A DNA stretch of 64,000 nucleotides from contig NZ_JBHFEI010000011.1 of NCBI RefSeq assembly GCF_041928815.1, forward strand, positions 1 to 64,000, in the 5' to 3' direction. The translations under genes and the position numbers were made by a program. Shown here one piece after another: positions 35,745 through 45,138 of the stretch. How positions within the stretch are numbered: the first letter of the stretch is position 1; every line of letters begins with the position of its first letter. The notes under the pieces are model-generated. The model searched no databases. It worked only from the letters and a program-made list of their open reading frames with translations, and was not told the origin of the DNA. Source of the stretch: JBHFEI01 sp041928815. GTDB taxonomy: Bacteria; Pseudomonadota; Alphaproteobacteria; Rhizobiales; Rhizobiaceae.

Positions 35745-36581
35745 CTAGTCGGGCCGGCCGTCGGCTACGACCACCGTGACGCCGGCGGCGCGCAGGCGCG
35801 ACAGGTCGGCGATGTCGGTGTCCTCGTCGACGATGACGACGTCGAATTCGGAAAGGGCGGCGAAGCGGTGCAGCGCGCGGCGGCCGAACTTGGTGTGGTC
35901 CATCAGCAGGATGCGCCGGGCGGCGCTCTCGACCATCGCCCGCTTGGTCTCGACCATCTCGGGCGACTGGTGGAAGACGATGTCGTCGGTGATCGCCGAC
36001 ATGGAGATGAAGGCGGTGTCGGCCCGGAGCTGGCGGATCTCGGCCGTCGTCGTCGGACCCATGAAGGCGTTGCACCAGTTGTGGAGCCGGCCGCCGAGGC
36101 CGAGCACCGTCAGGTCGCGGATGCCCTTCAGCTCGTTCATCAGCACCAGCGAATTGGTGATCGCCGTCAGCGGCACCTTGGAGGGGATGAGCGGCACCAT
36201 CTGCTGGACGGTGGTGGAATCGTCGAGGAAGATCGCCTGGCCCGGCTCGACATAGCGCATCGCCGTCGCGGCGATGGCGCGCTTCTCCTTCGCCTGGCGG
36301 GTGGCGCGGTAGACGTCGCTCGATTCGATGAGATTGGTGGGGGCGGCGGAGACGATGCCGCGCGTCTTGGTGAAGATGCCGCGGCTGACCAGTTCGTCGA
36401 CATCGCGGTGGGCGGTCATCAGGCTGATGCCGAAGCGTTCGGTCAGGTCCTCGATGCGGATCTGGCCCTCGGCGATCACGGTCTCGGCGATCAGCTGGCG
36501 CCGGACGATCTGGCGCGCCTGCCGGCTGTCGCTCGGCACCTCCTCCGACAGCATCTCCCGTACGTCGACTTTCCGGTTCAA
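35745..36581 (-). CDS. DeoR-family transcriptional regulator
   Basis: A 278-residue regulator. The N-terminal winged helix-turn-helix (about 20-75) includes ERFGISLMTAHRDVDELVSRG. The C-terminal sugar-phosphate sensor domain (about 95-260) has LDDSTTVQQMVP, GGRLHNW, FISMSAI and LLMDHTKFGRRALHRF. The TTG start at 36581 is preferred because GGAGG lies 5 bases upstream; an ATG 27 bases further in is the alternative. It lies between the CUT2 transporter operon and the kinase/GlpD-like pair, all on the minus strand, and may regulate either. Confidence 0.88.
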   Translation of the reverse strand: MNRKVDVREMLSEEVPSDSRQARQIVRRQLIAETVIAEGQIRIEDLTERFGISLMTAHRDVDELVSRGIFTKTRGIVSAAPTNLIESSDVYRATRQAKEKRAIAATAMRYVEPGQAIFLDDSTTVQQMVPLIPSKVPLTAITNSLVLMNELKGIRDLTVLGLGGRLHNWCNAFMGPTTTAEIRQLRADTAFISMSAITDDIVFHQSPEMVETKRAMVESAARRILLMDHTKFGRRALHRFAALSEFDVVIVDEDTDIADLSRLRAAGVTVVVADGRPD

Positions 36582-36653
36582 TGCATCCTCCGTGCTTTTC
36601 CCCGGCTTCATCCCGTATACCGGTTCGCCGGGCAAGACAAACGGGCGAAACGG

Positions 36654-36684
36654 AAAACGGCGGCGGAGCGAGGCCCCGCCGCCG
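36654..36684 (-). terminator. Rho-independent terminator of the CUT2 transporter operon
   Basis: On the minus strand a perfect 9-base-pair stem (CGGCGGCGG, 36676-36684, with CCGCCGCCG, 36658-36666) and a 9-base loop are followed by TTTT (36657-36654). It starts 9 bases after the binding-protein stop codon and separates the transporter operon from the DeoR gene. Confidence 0.85.
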
Positions 36685-36693
36685 CCGCAGGCC

Positions 36694-37641
36694 TTACTCC
36701 GACAGGACGAACGGAGCGCTGTACTTGTCGACATTGTCCTTGGTGATCAGCAGGCAATCGAAGAGCTGCTTCTCGGTGGCGGCACCCGTCGAGCCGGTCT
36801 TGATGACGTTGTCGGCCTGCTTGACGGCTTCTTCCGAGAAGACGGCGACCGGCTGGAGCACGGTGTACTGCAGCTCGCCCGCCTTGATGGCGGCGACTGC
36901 GTCCGGCGAGCCGTCGAAACCGCCGACCTTGACCTGTGACAGCTTGCCGGCTTCCTTCAGCGCGGCGACGGCGCCGAGGGCCATCTCGTCATTGCCGGAG
37001 ATGACGCCGATGATGTCCGGGTTGGCCTGGAGCAGCGACTGCATCTTGGCATGGCCCTGGGTGCGGTCCCAGTTGGCGACTTCGCGGCCGGCCTTGACGA
37101 GGTCCGGATACTGGGTCAGCACGGTCTCGTAGCCGTTCGAGCGGGTGGCGGCGTTGTTGTCGGCCGGGTTGCCGAAGAGCTCGACATAATTGCCGGTCTC
37201 GCCGATCGCCTCGACCCACTGCTGCGCGCCGAGGGCGGCGCCTTGCGCGTTGTTCGAGACGAGCTGCGCCTTGGCGAGGCCTTCCTGGTTGATCTCGGCA
37301 TTGACGAGGATGACCGGGATGTTGGCGGCGACCGCCTTCTTCACCGCGCCGATCGAGCCGTCGGCATTGGCCGGATCGAGGATGATCGCGACCGCCTTGT
37401 TGGTGATCGCGGTGTCGATCAGGTTGCTTTCCGTGTTGGTGTCGCCCTTGTGGGCGCTGACGGTCGCGGTGTAGCCGAGCTTTTCGGCCGTCGCCTTGGC
37501 GACCTCGCCTTCCGTGTACCAGTAGGGGTTCGACGGATCGTTGACGATGACCGTGATCAGGCCTTCGGCCCAGGCGGCGCTGGCGAGCAGCGGCGCGATG
37601 GCGGCGGCGGCGAGGAATACGCGAATGCCTCTCTTGAACAT
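36694..37641 (-). CDS. eryG: Periplasmic sugar-binding protein of a CUT2 ABC transporter, probably EryG-type
   Basis: RbsB-like binding protein of 315 residues. A signal peptide (about 1-25, ending AAWA) is followed by the periplasmic-binding type 1 fold with ITVIVNDPSNPYWYTEGEVAKATAEKLG broken by variable loops, DPANADGSIGAVKKA and the ligand-hinge region ISGNDEMALGAVAALKEAG. Start 37641 follows GGGAGTGAG. It is the last gene of the transporter operon divergent from eryA. Rhizobia that use EryEFG import erythritol with a CUT2 system in this position, so erythritol is the best guess. Confidence 0.75.
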   Translation of the reverse strand: MFKRGIRVFLAAAAIAPLLASAAWAEGLITVIVNDPSNPYWYTEGEVAKATAEKLGYTATVSAHKGDTNTESNLIDTAITNKAVAIILDPANADGSIGAVKKAVAANIPVILVNAEINQEGLAKAQLVSNNAQGAALGAQQWVEAIGETGNYVELFGNPADNNAATRSNGYETVLTQYPDLVKAGREVANWDRTQGHAKMQSLLQANPDIIGVISGNDEMALGAVAALKEAGKLSQVKVGGFDGSPDAVAAIKAGELQYTVLQPVAVFSEEAVKQADNVIKTGSTGAATEKQLFDCLLITKDNVDKYSAPFVLSE

Positions 37642-37776
37642 GATCTCACTCCCTTTCATGAGTTGAGGTTGCCCGGTTCCGGACGACGGCCGGATGCCGG
37701 TATCGCTTGCCCGGGACCGGCCGCCGGTTCTTCGTTGGAACGGCCGGACCCGGAGAAGATCGTCGGGACGCCGGAT

Positions 37777-38817
37777 CTACCGGCGGCCGTACTTGATGCT
37801 GTTCAGCAGGACGGCGAGGACGATGACCGCGCCGGTGAAGACGGTCTGCCAGTAGGCCGAGACGCCGATGATGACGAGGCCGTCCGACAGGAAGCCGATG
37901 ACGAAGGCGCCGAGCATGGTGCCGATCACCGTGCCGCGCCCGCCGGTCAGCGCCGCGCCGCCGATGACGACGGCGGCGATCGCCGTCAGCTCGTAGGTCG
38001 TGCCCGCGGTCGGGCCGGCGGAGGTGAGCTGCGAGGAGAGGACGAGGCCGGCAAGCGCCGCGCAGACGCCGGAAATGACGTAGACCAGCACCTTGACCCG
38101 CTTGACCGGCACGCCGGAAAGCTCCGCCGCGCGCTCGTTGCCGCCGGAGGCATAGAGCCAGCGGCCGAAGGCGGTGCGCGTCAGCAGCACGGCGCAGACG
38201 AGCGCCACGACGGCGAGCACGATGACGCCGATCGGCACGCCGAACAGCCGGTTGAAGCCGAGCCAGTCGAAGCCGGTATTGCCGAGCTCGGGACGGCCGC
38301 CGAGATTGTTGTACGTAAGACCATTGGTCATCAGCAGCGCGATGCCGCGCGCGACATAGAGCACGCCGAGCGAGGCGACGAAGGCCGGCACGCGCAGATA
38401 GGCGATCAAGAGCCCGTTGACCGCGCCGACGGCGGCGCCGACGGCGAGCGTCAGCACCACCACGACCCAGACGGCCGGATAGAGGATGACGCCGAGCGCC
38501 TCGAGATGCACGCCCTTCATCAGGAAGCCGGCGATGCAGCCGGCAAGCCCCAGCGTCGAGCCGACCGACAGGTCGATGCCGCCATTGAGGATGACGAGCA
38601 GCATGCCGATGGCGAGCAGGCCGAAGATGGCGACATGGGACGCCATGATCAGGAAATTGCTGACGGTGAAATAGTTCGGCGACAGCGACGAGAAGACGAC
38701 GATGATGGCGATCAGCGCGAAGAAGGCGCGGCCCTCGAACAGAAGCTCGACGATGCTCTTCTTCCGGCGGCCGGCGGCCGGTTTCCCGGCGGTGTCGATG
38801 GCGGTCGTGACTGACAT
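37777..38817 (-). CDS. eryF: CUT2 ABC transporter permease, probably EryF-type
   Basis: RbsC-like permease of 346 residues with about ten hydrophobic helices. Family marks are LLVILNGGIDLSVGS (about 74-88), RVPAFVASLGVLYVARG, GGNERAAELSGV and VVIGGAALTGGRGT. The 38817 ATG is chosen because upstream codons belong to the ATPase frame region. It lies 20 bases downstream of the ATPase stop. Partner genes: ATPase 38838 and binding protein 36694. The substrate is inferred from the ery context. Confidence 0.78.
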   Translation of the reverse strand: MSVTTAIDTAGKPAAGRRKKSIVELLFEGRAFFALIAIIVVFSSLSPNYFTVSNFLIMASHVAIFGLLAIGMLLVILNGGIDLSVGSTLGLAGCIAGFLMKGVHLEALGVILYPAVWVVVVLTLAVGAAVGAVNGLLIAYLRVPAFVASLGVLYVARGIALLMTNGLTYNNLGGRPELGNTGFDWLGFNRLFGVPIGVIVLAVVALVCAVLLTRTAFGRWLYASGGNERAAELSGVPVKRVKVLVYVISGVCAALAGLVLSSQLTSAGPTAGTTYELTAIAAVVIGGAALTGGRGTVIGTMLGAFVIGFLSDGLVIIGVSAYWQTVFTGAVIVLAVLLNSIKYGRR

Positions 38818-38837
38818 GTGATCCTTCCTTCCCGGCT

Positions 38838-40412
38838 TCAGTGCGCGACCAGCGACTCGCCCGAGGCAGCCATGATGTGTTCCTTGGAGACGTCGGAGCC
38901 GAACTCGGCCGAGATCCTGCCGCGCCGCATGACGATGATACGGTGGGCGATCGACAGGCACTCGCCGACCTCCGACGTGGTGTAGACGACGGCGAGCCCC
39001 TGGCGCGCCTTCTCGGCGAGCAGCTTGAACACCTCGGCCTTGGCGCCGATGTCGATGCCGCGGCTCGGCTCGTCGAGCAGGATGACCTGGGGGTCGGTCG
39101 CCAGCATCTTGCCGATGACGACCTTCTGCTGGTTGCCGCCCGACAGCGAGCCGATCATCGCGCCGCCGCCGTCCGTCTTGATGTGGACCTTCGCGATCGC
39201 GTCGCTGACGAGCTGCATCTCGCGGGTGAACGAGGTGAAGAGGCCCTTCGTGAAGGCGCGGATATTGGCGAGCGACAGGTTGCGCCCGACCGTCATCGTC
39301 TGCACCAGGCCGTCGCGCTGCCGGTCCTCCGGCACGAGCACGAGCCCGTCGCGGATGCACTCGGCGATCGACTGGCCGGTGATGTCGCGCCCGTGCAGCC
39401 GGACCGTGCCCGAGGCCGGGCGGAAGCGGCCGGCGACCGTCTCGAGGAGCTCCGTCCGGCCGGCGCCCATCAGGCCGTAGATGCAGACGATCTCGCCGGC
39501 GCGCACCTCGAGCGACATGCCGTCGACGACGTTGTAGCCGCTGCCGGCGGGATCGGGCACGACGAGCCCGTCGACGGAAAGCGCCGTCTCGCCGAAATCG
39601 TAGCCGGTCGGCGGCGCGCCGAGGTCGAAATTCTCGCCGACCATATGGCGCACGATCCATTCGAGATCGATGTCCTTGCGCTCGGCATAGGCCGTCATCG
39701 CCCCGTCGCGCAGCACCACGGCATGGTTCGTGATGACCAGCGCCTCTTCCAGGTGATGGGAGATGTAGACGATGGCGACGCCGCGTGCCGTCAGGTCCCG
39801 GATCACCTTGAACAGCACCTCGACCTCCGAGGCCGAGAGCGCCGAGGTCGGCTCGTCCATGATCAGGATGCGCGAGTTGACGGAAAGGGCCCGCGCGATC
39901 TCGACGATCTGCTGCTGGCCGAGGCGAAGCTCCTCGACGGGCGTGAGGGGATCGATGTCCTCCTCCAGCTCCAGCATCAGGGCGCGCGCCTGGCGCTCCT
40001 CCTCGGCGAAGTCGACGCCCGTCGGGGTGAGGATCTCGCGCCCCATGAAGATGTTGTCGCGAACATTCATGTTGGGCGCGAGACTGAGCTCCTGGTGGAT
40101 GATCGAGATGCCCAGGTCGCGTGCTTGGGAGGACGACGCGAAGGTAACGGGCTTTCCATCCAGGAGGATTTCGCCGGACGTCGGCTCGATGACGCCGGAA
40201 AGGATCTTCATCAGCGTCGACTTGCCGGCGCCGTTCTCGCCGAAGAGGGTGGTGACCTCGCCACGGCGGATTTCGAAATTGACGCCCTTCAGCGCATGGA
40301 CGCTGCCATAGGCCTTCGCGACGTTGCGGGCGGCGAGCACGACCTCGCCCTGCGCGCCCGAGAACCGGGCGGCCGGGGCCGGACCGCCGTTGGAGAGGAC
40401 ATCCCTGGACAT
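38838..40412 (-). CDS. eryE: CUT2 ABC transporter ATPase with two nucleotide-binding domains, probably EryE-type
   Basis: RbsA-like fused ATPase of 524 residues. The first domain has a full Walker A (GENGAGKST), LRLGQQQIVEIARAL and LIMDEPTSAL. The second domain has the degenerate P-loop GLMGAGRTELLE usual for CUT2 and the signature LSGGNQQKV with LLDEPSRGID. It starts 8 bases after the DUF2291 gene, so the two are co-translated. Divergence from eryA and a typical rhizobial arrangement support a role in erythritol import. Confidence 0.78.
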   Translation of the reverse strand: MSRDVLSNGGPAPAARFSGAQGEVVLAARNVAKAYGSVHALKGVNFEIRRGEVTTLFGENGAGKSTLMKILSGVIEPTSGEILLDGKPVTFASSSQARDLGISIIHQELSLAPNMNVRDNIFMGREILTPTGVDFAEEERQARALMLELEEDIDPLTPVEELRLGQQQIVEIARALSVNSRILIMDEPTSALSASEVEVLFKVIRDLTARGVAIVYISHHLEEALVITNHAVVLRDGAMTAYAERKDIDLEWIVRHMVGENFDLGAPPTGYDFGETALSVDGLVVPDPAGSGYNVVDGMSLEVRAGEIVCIYGLMGAGRTELLETVAGRFRPASGTVRLHGRDITGQSIAECIRDGLVLVPEDRQRDGLVQTMTVGRNLSLANIRAFTKGLFTSFTREMQLVSDAIAKVHIKTDGGGAMIGSLSGGNQQKVVIGKMLATDPQVILLDEPSRGIDIGAKAEVFKLLAEKARQGLAVVYTTSEVGECLSIAHRIIVMRRGRISAEFGSDVSKEHIMAASGESLVAH

Positions 40413-40420
40413 GGCGCCGC

Positions 40421-41071
40421 TCACTGGACGTCGATCCGGACCGGGGTGACGATCCAGCTCTTCGGGTTGACCAGCTTGAAGACGCCGGTGACGCTGACGG
40501 TCTTGCCGGTGAGCGCCGCCGGGTCGAGGCCGTCGAGCACGGTCTTCTTCACCTCGTTGTTGATCGCGGAGCCGGCATCCTGGTATTCGATCTGATTGGT
40601 GAACTGGCCGAATTCGATGTCGCCGGTGGAATCGCGCAGGTCCGTGCCGTTCAGCGCCGGCCCGGTCTGGACGCGGATGGTCAGTTCCGCCGGCACGCCC
40701 GTCACCGCGACGATGTTGTAGTTCGACTTCCTCTCGCCGACGACGCCGGTGAATTTCACCGGGACGACCGGGCCGACGGCGGCGGGAATGCCGTATTTCG
40801 CGCCGGCCGCCGCCTTGTCGGCGGCAATCGCGCTGGCGAGTTCGACCGCGTCGACCGCGCGGCTCTCGACGCTTTCCCTGACGCGCGGGAAGGTTTCCGC
40901 ACCGAACGTCTCCGGCGAGAACTTCGCCTCGCGCACGTCCCTGTCCGAGCCGATCGTCACCACCGTCGTGTCGAGCGCCATCGCGCCGACGAGCAGGACG
41001 GCGCCGGCGATCCCCGCCCACTGCCAGGATCGCGACGGTTTCGATGCGGTTCGGGTGCGGATGTCAGTCAT
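40421..41071 (-). CDS. DUF2291-family periplasmic protein
   Basis: A 216-residue protein with one N-terminal membrane anchor (about 17-35) and an exported beta-rich domain. VVPVKFTGVVGERKSNYNIV broken before VTGVPAELTIRVQTGPALNGTDLRD, and FGQFTNQIEYQDAGSAIN, match my recollection of DUF2291, a family found with CUT2 transporters. The C-terminal VSVTGVFKLVNPKSWIVTPV resembles an OB-like strand set. It is the first gene of the importer operon, so a fixed partner role, for example tethering or handing over substrate, is possible. No enzymatic motif is seen. Confidence 0.7.
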   Translation of the reverse strand: MTDIRTRTASKPSRSWQWAGIAGAVLLVGAMALDTTVVTIGSDRDVREAKFSPETFGAETFPRVRESVESRAVDAVELASAIAADKAAAGAKYGIPAAVGPVVPVKFTGVVGERKSNYNIVAVTGVPAELTIRVQTGPALNGTDLRDSTGDIEFGQFTNQIEYQDAGSAINNEVKKTVLDGLDPAALTGKTVSVTGVFKLVNPKSWIVTPVRIDVQ

Positions 41072-41926
41072 GGGGGTGGACCTTGAGGATAATGACGGGG
41101 GTCTGCGGAGGGCGGGCGGAAAAAGGCCGGGCGCGAGGGCGGCGCGGGCCGCCGGACACTAGGGCCGGACCCGGCCCTAGCCGGAGGCTGAGCGGGGAGC
41201 CGCGCGGGCGCTGGAAACGGTCATGACGGTGTCCTCCCCCTCTAAAACGGGCAAAGCTCCTCCCCTGCCCGTGGGCGCGCCTACGGGCCGAAGCCGCCGT
41301 GAAGCGCGATAGCGATATGTTATATGTCGCATTTTCTATGATATTTTATCGCGGCCTGTCAACAGGCTTGCTGCAAGGAAAATGGGCAAACCGCCTTTCC
41401 CGGCCTCACGGTCCCGTGAGCGGCGTACGATATCCGCACAGGCAACGGACGGCGCAGGAGGGCGGGCCTTCGGCGGCCGATGAGAGGAACCGCACGAACG
41501 CCTCGGGAAATCAGGCCGAAAGGGCATGAATATGGGCCTTTCCATCCTGAAAAGACAGGGGATCCACTCCCCATTTCCGCCCATGGTCGCAGCAGCGGAC
41601 GCGTGCCCTCCGCTTCGTGAACAGCCGAGACACTGTTTCGATGCTGAAAAAAAATACAGAATTGGAAAGATATTTCTCGCCAAGTGATATTTTTATGTTA
41701 TTTTCCTTTCGGCTTTGTGAGATCTCTCTGTGAAAGGCGGCGCGGCATGGTCGCGCCTTCGGAGACGACGGCGTCCCGCCATGACGGGAGGGCCGCGAGG
41801 CCCGGCCCGGTGTCTTTCCAGACGGGACGAGGACAGGCCTGCCCCGGCAGGCGGGGAGGAATGGCATGAGGATCATCCGCTTTTGCCGGCGCCCGGCCGC
41901 CGGCCCGGGCGCTGCGAGGACGCTCC
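41072..41926. other. Divergent intergenic region between the CUT2 importer and eryA
   Basis: These 855 bases have no convincing gene. They hold the palindromes described at 41159-41180 and 41354-41367, and two AT-rich stretches (about 41305-41350 and 41640-41710) that stand out in GC-rich surroundings and are the likely promoter areas. The right one would drive eryA and includes TTGG...CCAA symmetry around 41665-41686. Codon structure is absent on both strands. Confidence 0.6.
41159..41180. promoter_or_regulatory. Near-perfect 22-base palindrome in the leader of the CUT2 operon
   Basis: CTAGGGCCGG and CCGGCCCTAG (10-base arms) flank AC, centred about 100 bases upstream of the DUF2291 start. 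A second, smaller symmetric site, GCCTGT-CA-ACAGGC, lies at 41354-41367 near AT-rich promoter-like sequence (41305-41350). Either may be an operator for the DeoR or EryD regulator. No binding data exist here. Confidence 0.45.
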
Positions 41927-43477
41927 GTGGCTGAGACGCGCGACCTGATCATCGGCATCGACGCCGGCACCTCGGTGATGAAGGCGATCGCCTTCACGCT
42001 TTCGGGCACGCAGATCGCCAGCGCCTCGGTGCGCAACACCTATGCCACCGGCGAGGGCGGCGCCGTCACCCAGTCGCTTTCCCGCACCTTTTCCGACTGC
42101 GTCGCGGCGCTGAAGGGCCTCGGCGAGCGCGTCGAGGGCCTCGGCCCCCGCGTCGCCGCGATCGCGGTCACGGCGCAGGGCGACGGCACCTGGCTCGTCG
42201 GCCGCAACGACGCGCCCGTCGCCGATGCCTGGCTCTGGCTCGACGCCCGCGCCGCGCCGACGGTCGAACGGCTCGCAGCGCTTCCGACCGACCGCGCCCG
42301 CTTCGAGGCGACCGGCACCGGCCTCAACACCTGCCAGCAGGGCACGCAGATGGCGCATATGGAGGCGCACGCGCCCGACCTCCTCGACCGCGCCGAGGTC
42401 GCCCTGCACTGCAAGGACTGGCTCTACCTGAAGCTCACCGGCGTGCGCGCGACCGACCCGTCCGAGGTGAGCTTCACCTTCGGCAATTTCCGCAGCCGCG
42501 CCTATGACGACGACGTGCTCGACGCGCTCGGCCTCACCCATCGTCGCCGGCTCCTGCCCGAGGTGATCGACGGCACGCAGGTGCAGCATCCGCTGTCGCC
42601 CGAGGCCGCGGCGGCGACCGGCCTTCTCGCCGGCACGCCCGTCTGCCTCGGCTATGTCGACATGGTGATGACCGCGCTCGGCGCCGGCATCCGGTCGGGG
42701 CGCGAGAATGCCGCCTGCTCGGCGATCGGCTCCACCGGCGTGCATCTGCGCGCCAAGCCGGTCGACGACGTGGTGCTCAATGCCGAGCGCACCGGCTATG
42801 TCATCACGCTGCCGATCCCCGGCATCGTCGCCCAGGTGCAGACCAACATGGGCGCGACGATCAATCTCGACTGGCTGCTCGACGTCGCCCGCGACCTGAT
42901 GACGGATTTCGGCCTCGACGTCGCCCTGCCCGCGCTGATCGCCCGCGTCGACGGCTGGTTCGCGGCGAGCCGGCCGGGCGCGATCGTCTATCATCCCTAT
43001 ATTTCCGAGGCCGGCGAGCGCGGCCCCTTCGTCGACGCCCGCGCCCGGGCGGGCTTCAGCGGGCTGTCGAGCCGCCACCGCTTTCCCGACCTGGTGCGCG
43101 CCGTCGTCGAGGGCCTCGGCATGGCGACCCGCGACTGCTACGCCGCGATGGGCGAGATGCCGGCGTCGCTGCGCGTCTCCGGCGGCGCGGCGCGTTCGGC
43201 GGCGCTGCGCGGCACGATCGCGGCCGCCGTCGGCGCCCCGGTCTCCGTCTCCTCGCGCGAGGAGGCGGGGGCGGCCGGCGCCTCGATGATGGCGGCGGTC
43301 GGCATCGGCGCCTATGCCACGATGGACGCCTGCATCGCCGACTGGGTCACGCCCCATCTCGGCCGGCCGGAAGCCCCGGACGCGGCCGCGGCCGAGCGCC
43401 TCCTGGCGCTCTACACCGCCTATCGCGACATTCGCCGCGCGGTGGCGCCGACATGGGACATCCTCTCGGCGCGCTGA
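41927..43477 (+). CDS. eryA: Erythritol kinase EryA
   Basis: FGGY kinase of 516 residues, close to the length of Brucella and rhizobial EryA. The start is GTG at 41927 with GAGGA 8 bases upstream. Motifs: LIIGIDAGTSVMKAIAF (about 7-23), AVTAQGDGTWLVG, GYVDMVMTALGAG, SAIGSTGVH and LRVSGGAARSAALRGTI. In Brucella EryA phosphorylates erythritol to L-erythritol 4-phosphate. The identification rests on family plus the diagnostic order eryA-eryB-eryC with a SorC gene downstream and a divergent CUT2 importer. Confidence 0.85.
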   Translation: MAETRDLIIGIDAGTSVMKAIAFTLSGTQIASASVRNTYATGEGGAVTQSLSRTFSDCVAALKGLGERVEGLGPRVAAIAVTAQGDGTWLVGRNDAPVADAWLWLDARAAPTVERLAALPTDRARFEATGTGLNTCQQGTQMAHMEAHAPDLLDRAEVALHCKDWLYLKLTGVRATDPSEVSFTFGNFRSRAYDDDVLDALGLTHRRRLLPEVIDGTQVQHPLSPEAAAATGLLAGTPVCLGYVDMVMTALGAGIRSGRENAACSAIGSTGVHLRAKPVDDVVLNAERTGYVITLPIPGIVAQVQTNMGATINLDWLLDVARDLMTDFGLDVALPALIARVDGWFAASRPGAIVYHPYISEAGERGPFVDARARAGFSGLSSRHRFPDLVRAVVEGLGMATRDCYAAMGEMPASLRVSGGAARSAALRGTIAAAVGAPVSVSSREEAGAAGASMMAAVGIGAYATMDACIADWVTPHLGRPEAPDAAAAERLLALYTAYRDIRRAVAPTWDILSAR

Positions 43478-43556
43478 TGCGTAGATGAAGACAACCGTCG
43501 GAGGGGCGCGGCAGGGCCGGCGCAACCCTCTCGAAGCGGAGACCAAGGAGGACATC

Positions 43557-45065
43557 ATGAGCGAGACTGAGACCTGCGATCTTTTCGTCATCGGCGGCGG
43601 CATCAACGGCGCCGGCATCGCCCGCGACGCCGCAGGGCGCGGCCTGAAGGTGGTGCTCTGCGAGAAGGGCGACCTTGCCGAGGGCACCTCGTCGCGCTCG
43701 GGCAAGCTCGTCCATGGCGGCTTGCGCTACCTCGAATATTACGAATTCCGCCTGGTGCGCGAGGCGCTGATCGAGCGCGAGGTGCTGTTGAAATCCGCAC
43801 CTCACATCATCTGGCCGATGCGCTTCGTCCTGCCCCATTCGCCGAGCGACCGGCCGGCCTGGCTGGTGCGCCTCGGCCTCTTCCTCTACGACCATCTCGG
43901 CGGCCGCAGGAAGCTTCCCGGCACGCGCACGCTCAATCTGCTGCGCGACCCCGAGGGCACGCCGATCCTCGACCAGTATACGCGCGGCTTCGAATATTCC
44001 GACTGTTGGGTCGACGATGCCCGCCTCGTGGCGCTGAATGCCGTCGGCGCCGCCGAGAAGGGCGCCACCGTGCTGACCCGCTCGCCCGCCGTCTCCGCGC
44101 GGCGCGAGAATGGCCTCTGGACGATCACGACGCGCAACAGCATCACCGGCGAGACCCGCAGCTTCCGGGCGAAATGCATCGCCAACTGCGCCGGTCCCTG
44201 GGTGTCCGACATCATCAACCGCGTCGCCGGCTCGAACTCGTCGCGCAATGTCCGCCTCGTCAAGGGCAGCCACATCATCGTGCCGAAATTCTGGGCGGGT
44301 TCGAACGCCTACCTCGTGCAGAACACCGACAAGCGCGTCATCTTCATCAACCCCTACGAGGGCGACAAGGCGCTGATCGGCACCACCGACATTCCGTGGG
44401 AAGGCCGGGCCGAGGACGTGGCGGCGGAAGAGAAGGAAATCGATTACCTGCTCGCCGCCGTCAACCGCTACTTTAAGGAAAAACTGCGCCGGTCCGACGT
44501 CATCACCTCGTTTTCCGGCGTGCGCCCGCTGTTCGACGACGGCAAGGGCAACCCCTCGGCGGTGACCCGCGACTACGTCTTCGACCTCGACGAGACCGGC
44601 GGCGCGCCGCTCCTCAACGTCTTCGGCGGCAAGATCACCACCTTCCGGGAACTCGCCGAGCGCGGCATGCAGCGCCTCGCCCACGTCTTCCCCAACATGG
44701 GCGGCAACTGGACGGAACACGCGACGCTGCCCGGCGGCGAGATCCCCAATGCCGATTACGAGAGCTTCGCCAACACGCTGCGCGACGCTTACCCTTGGGC
44801 ATCGCGCAAGCTCGTCCACCATTACGGCCGCCTCTACGGCGCGCGGACGAAGGACGTGATCGGGGCTGCGAAAAGCCTCGCCGATCTCGGCCGGCACTTT
44901 GGCGGCAACCTCTACGAGGCGGAAGTGCGCTACCTCGTCGCCCGCGAATGGGCGCTCGAAGCCAACGACATCCTCTACCGCCGGACGAAACACTACCTGC
45001 ACCTGACCGACGCCGAACGCGAAGCGTTTGCCGACTGGTTCGCCGGCGAGCGGCTCGCCGCCTGA
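43557..45065 (+). CDS. eryB: L-erythritol-4-phosphate dehydrogenase EryB
   Basis: GlpD-family flavoenzyme of 502 residues, the same length as Brucella EryB. It has FAD motif LFVIGGGINGAGIARDA (about 9-25), KLVHGGLRYLEYYEF, ALIGTTDIPWEG and NVFGGKITTFRELAE. An AAGGAGGACATC site fixes the start at 43557. It oxidises L-erythritol 4-phosphate to a tetrulose phosphate, probably at the membrane with quinone. It follows eryA by 79 bases and precedes eryC by 73. A plain GlpD is the alternative, but the operon makes EryB much more likely. Confidence 0.85.
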   Translation: MSETETCDLFVIGGGINGAGIARDAAGRGLKVVLCEKGDLAEGTSSRSGKLVHGGLRYLEYYEFRLVREALIEREVLLKSAPHIIWPMRFVLPHSPSDRPAWLVRLGLFLYDHLGGRRKLPGTRTLNLLRDPEGTPILDQYTRGFEYSDCWVDDARLVALNAVGAAEKGATVLTRSPAVSARRENGLWTITTRNSITGETRSFRAKCIANCAGPWVSDIINRVAGSNSSRNVRLVKGSHIIVPKFWAGSNAYLVQNTDKRVIFINPYEGDKALIGTTDIPWEGRAEDVAAEEKEIDYLLAAVNRYFKEKLRRSDVITSFSGVRPLFDDGKGNPSAVTRDYVFDLDETGGAPLLNVFGGKITTFRELAERGMQRLAHVFPNMGGNWTEHATLPGGEIPNADYESFANTLRDAYPWASRKLVHHYGRLYGARTKDVIGAAKSLADLGRHFGGNLYEAEVRYLVAREWALEANDILYRRTKHYLHLTDAEREAFADWFAGERLAA

Positions 45066-45138
45066 GGCTAATCGATCACGGGAATGACGCCTGCCCGGCC
45101 ACCGCCGGACAGGCAATCTGAGACAAACGGATGCCATC

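Noticed and set aside
38818..41021. Long N-terminal extensions of the CUT2 permease and ATPase
   Set aside because: The extra residues are out-of-frame readings of the neighbouring upstream gene; canonical starts exist at 38817 and 40412.
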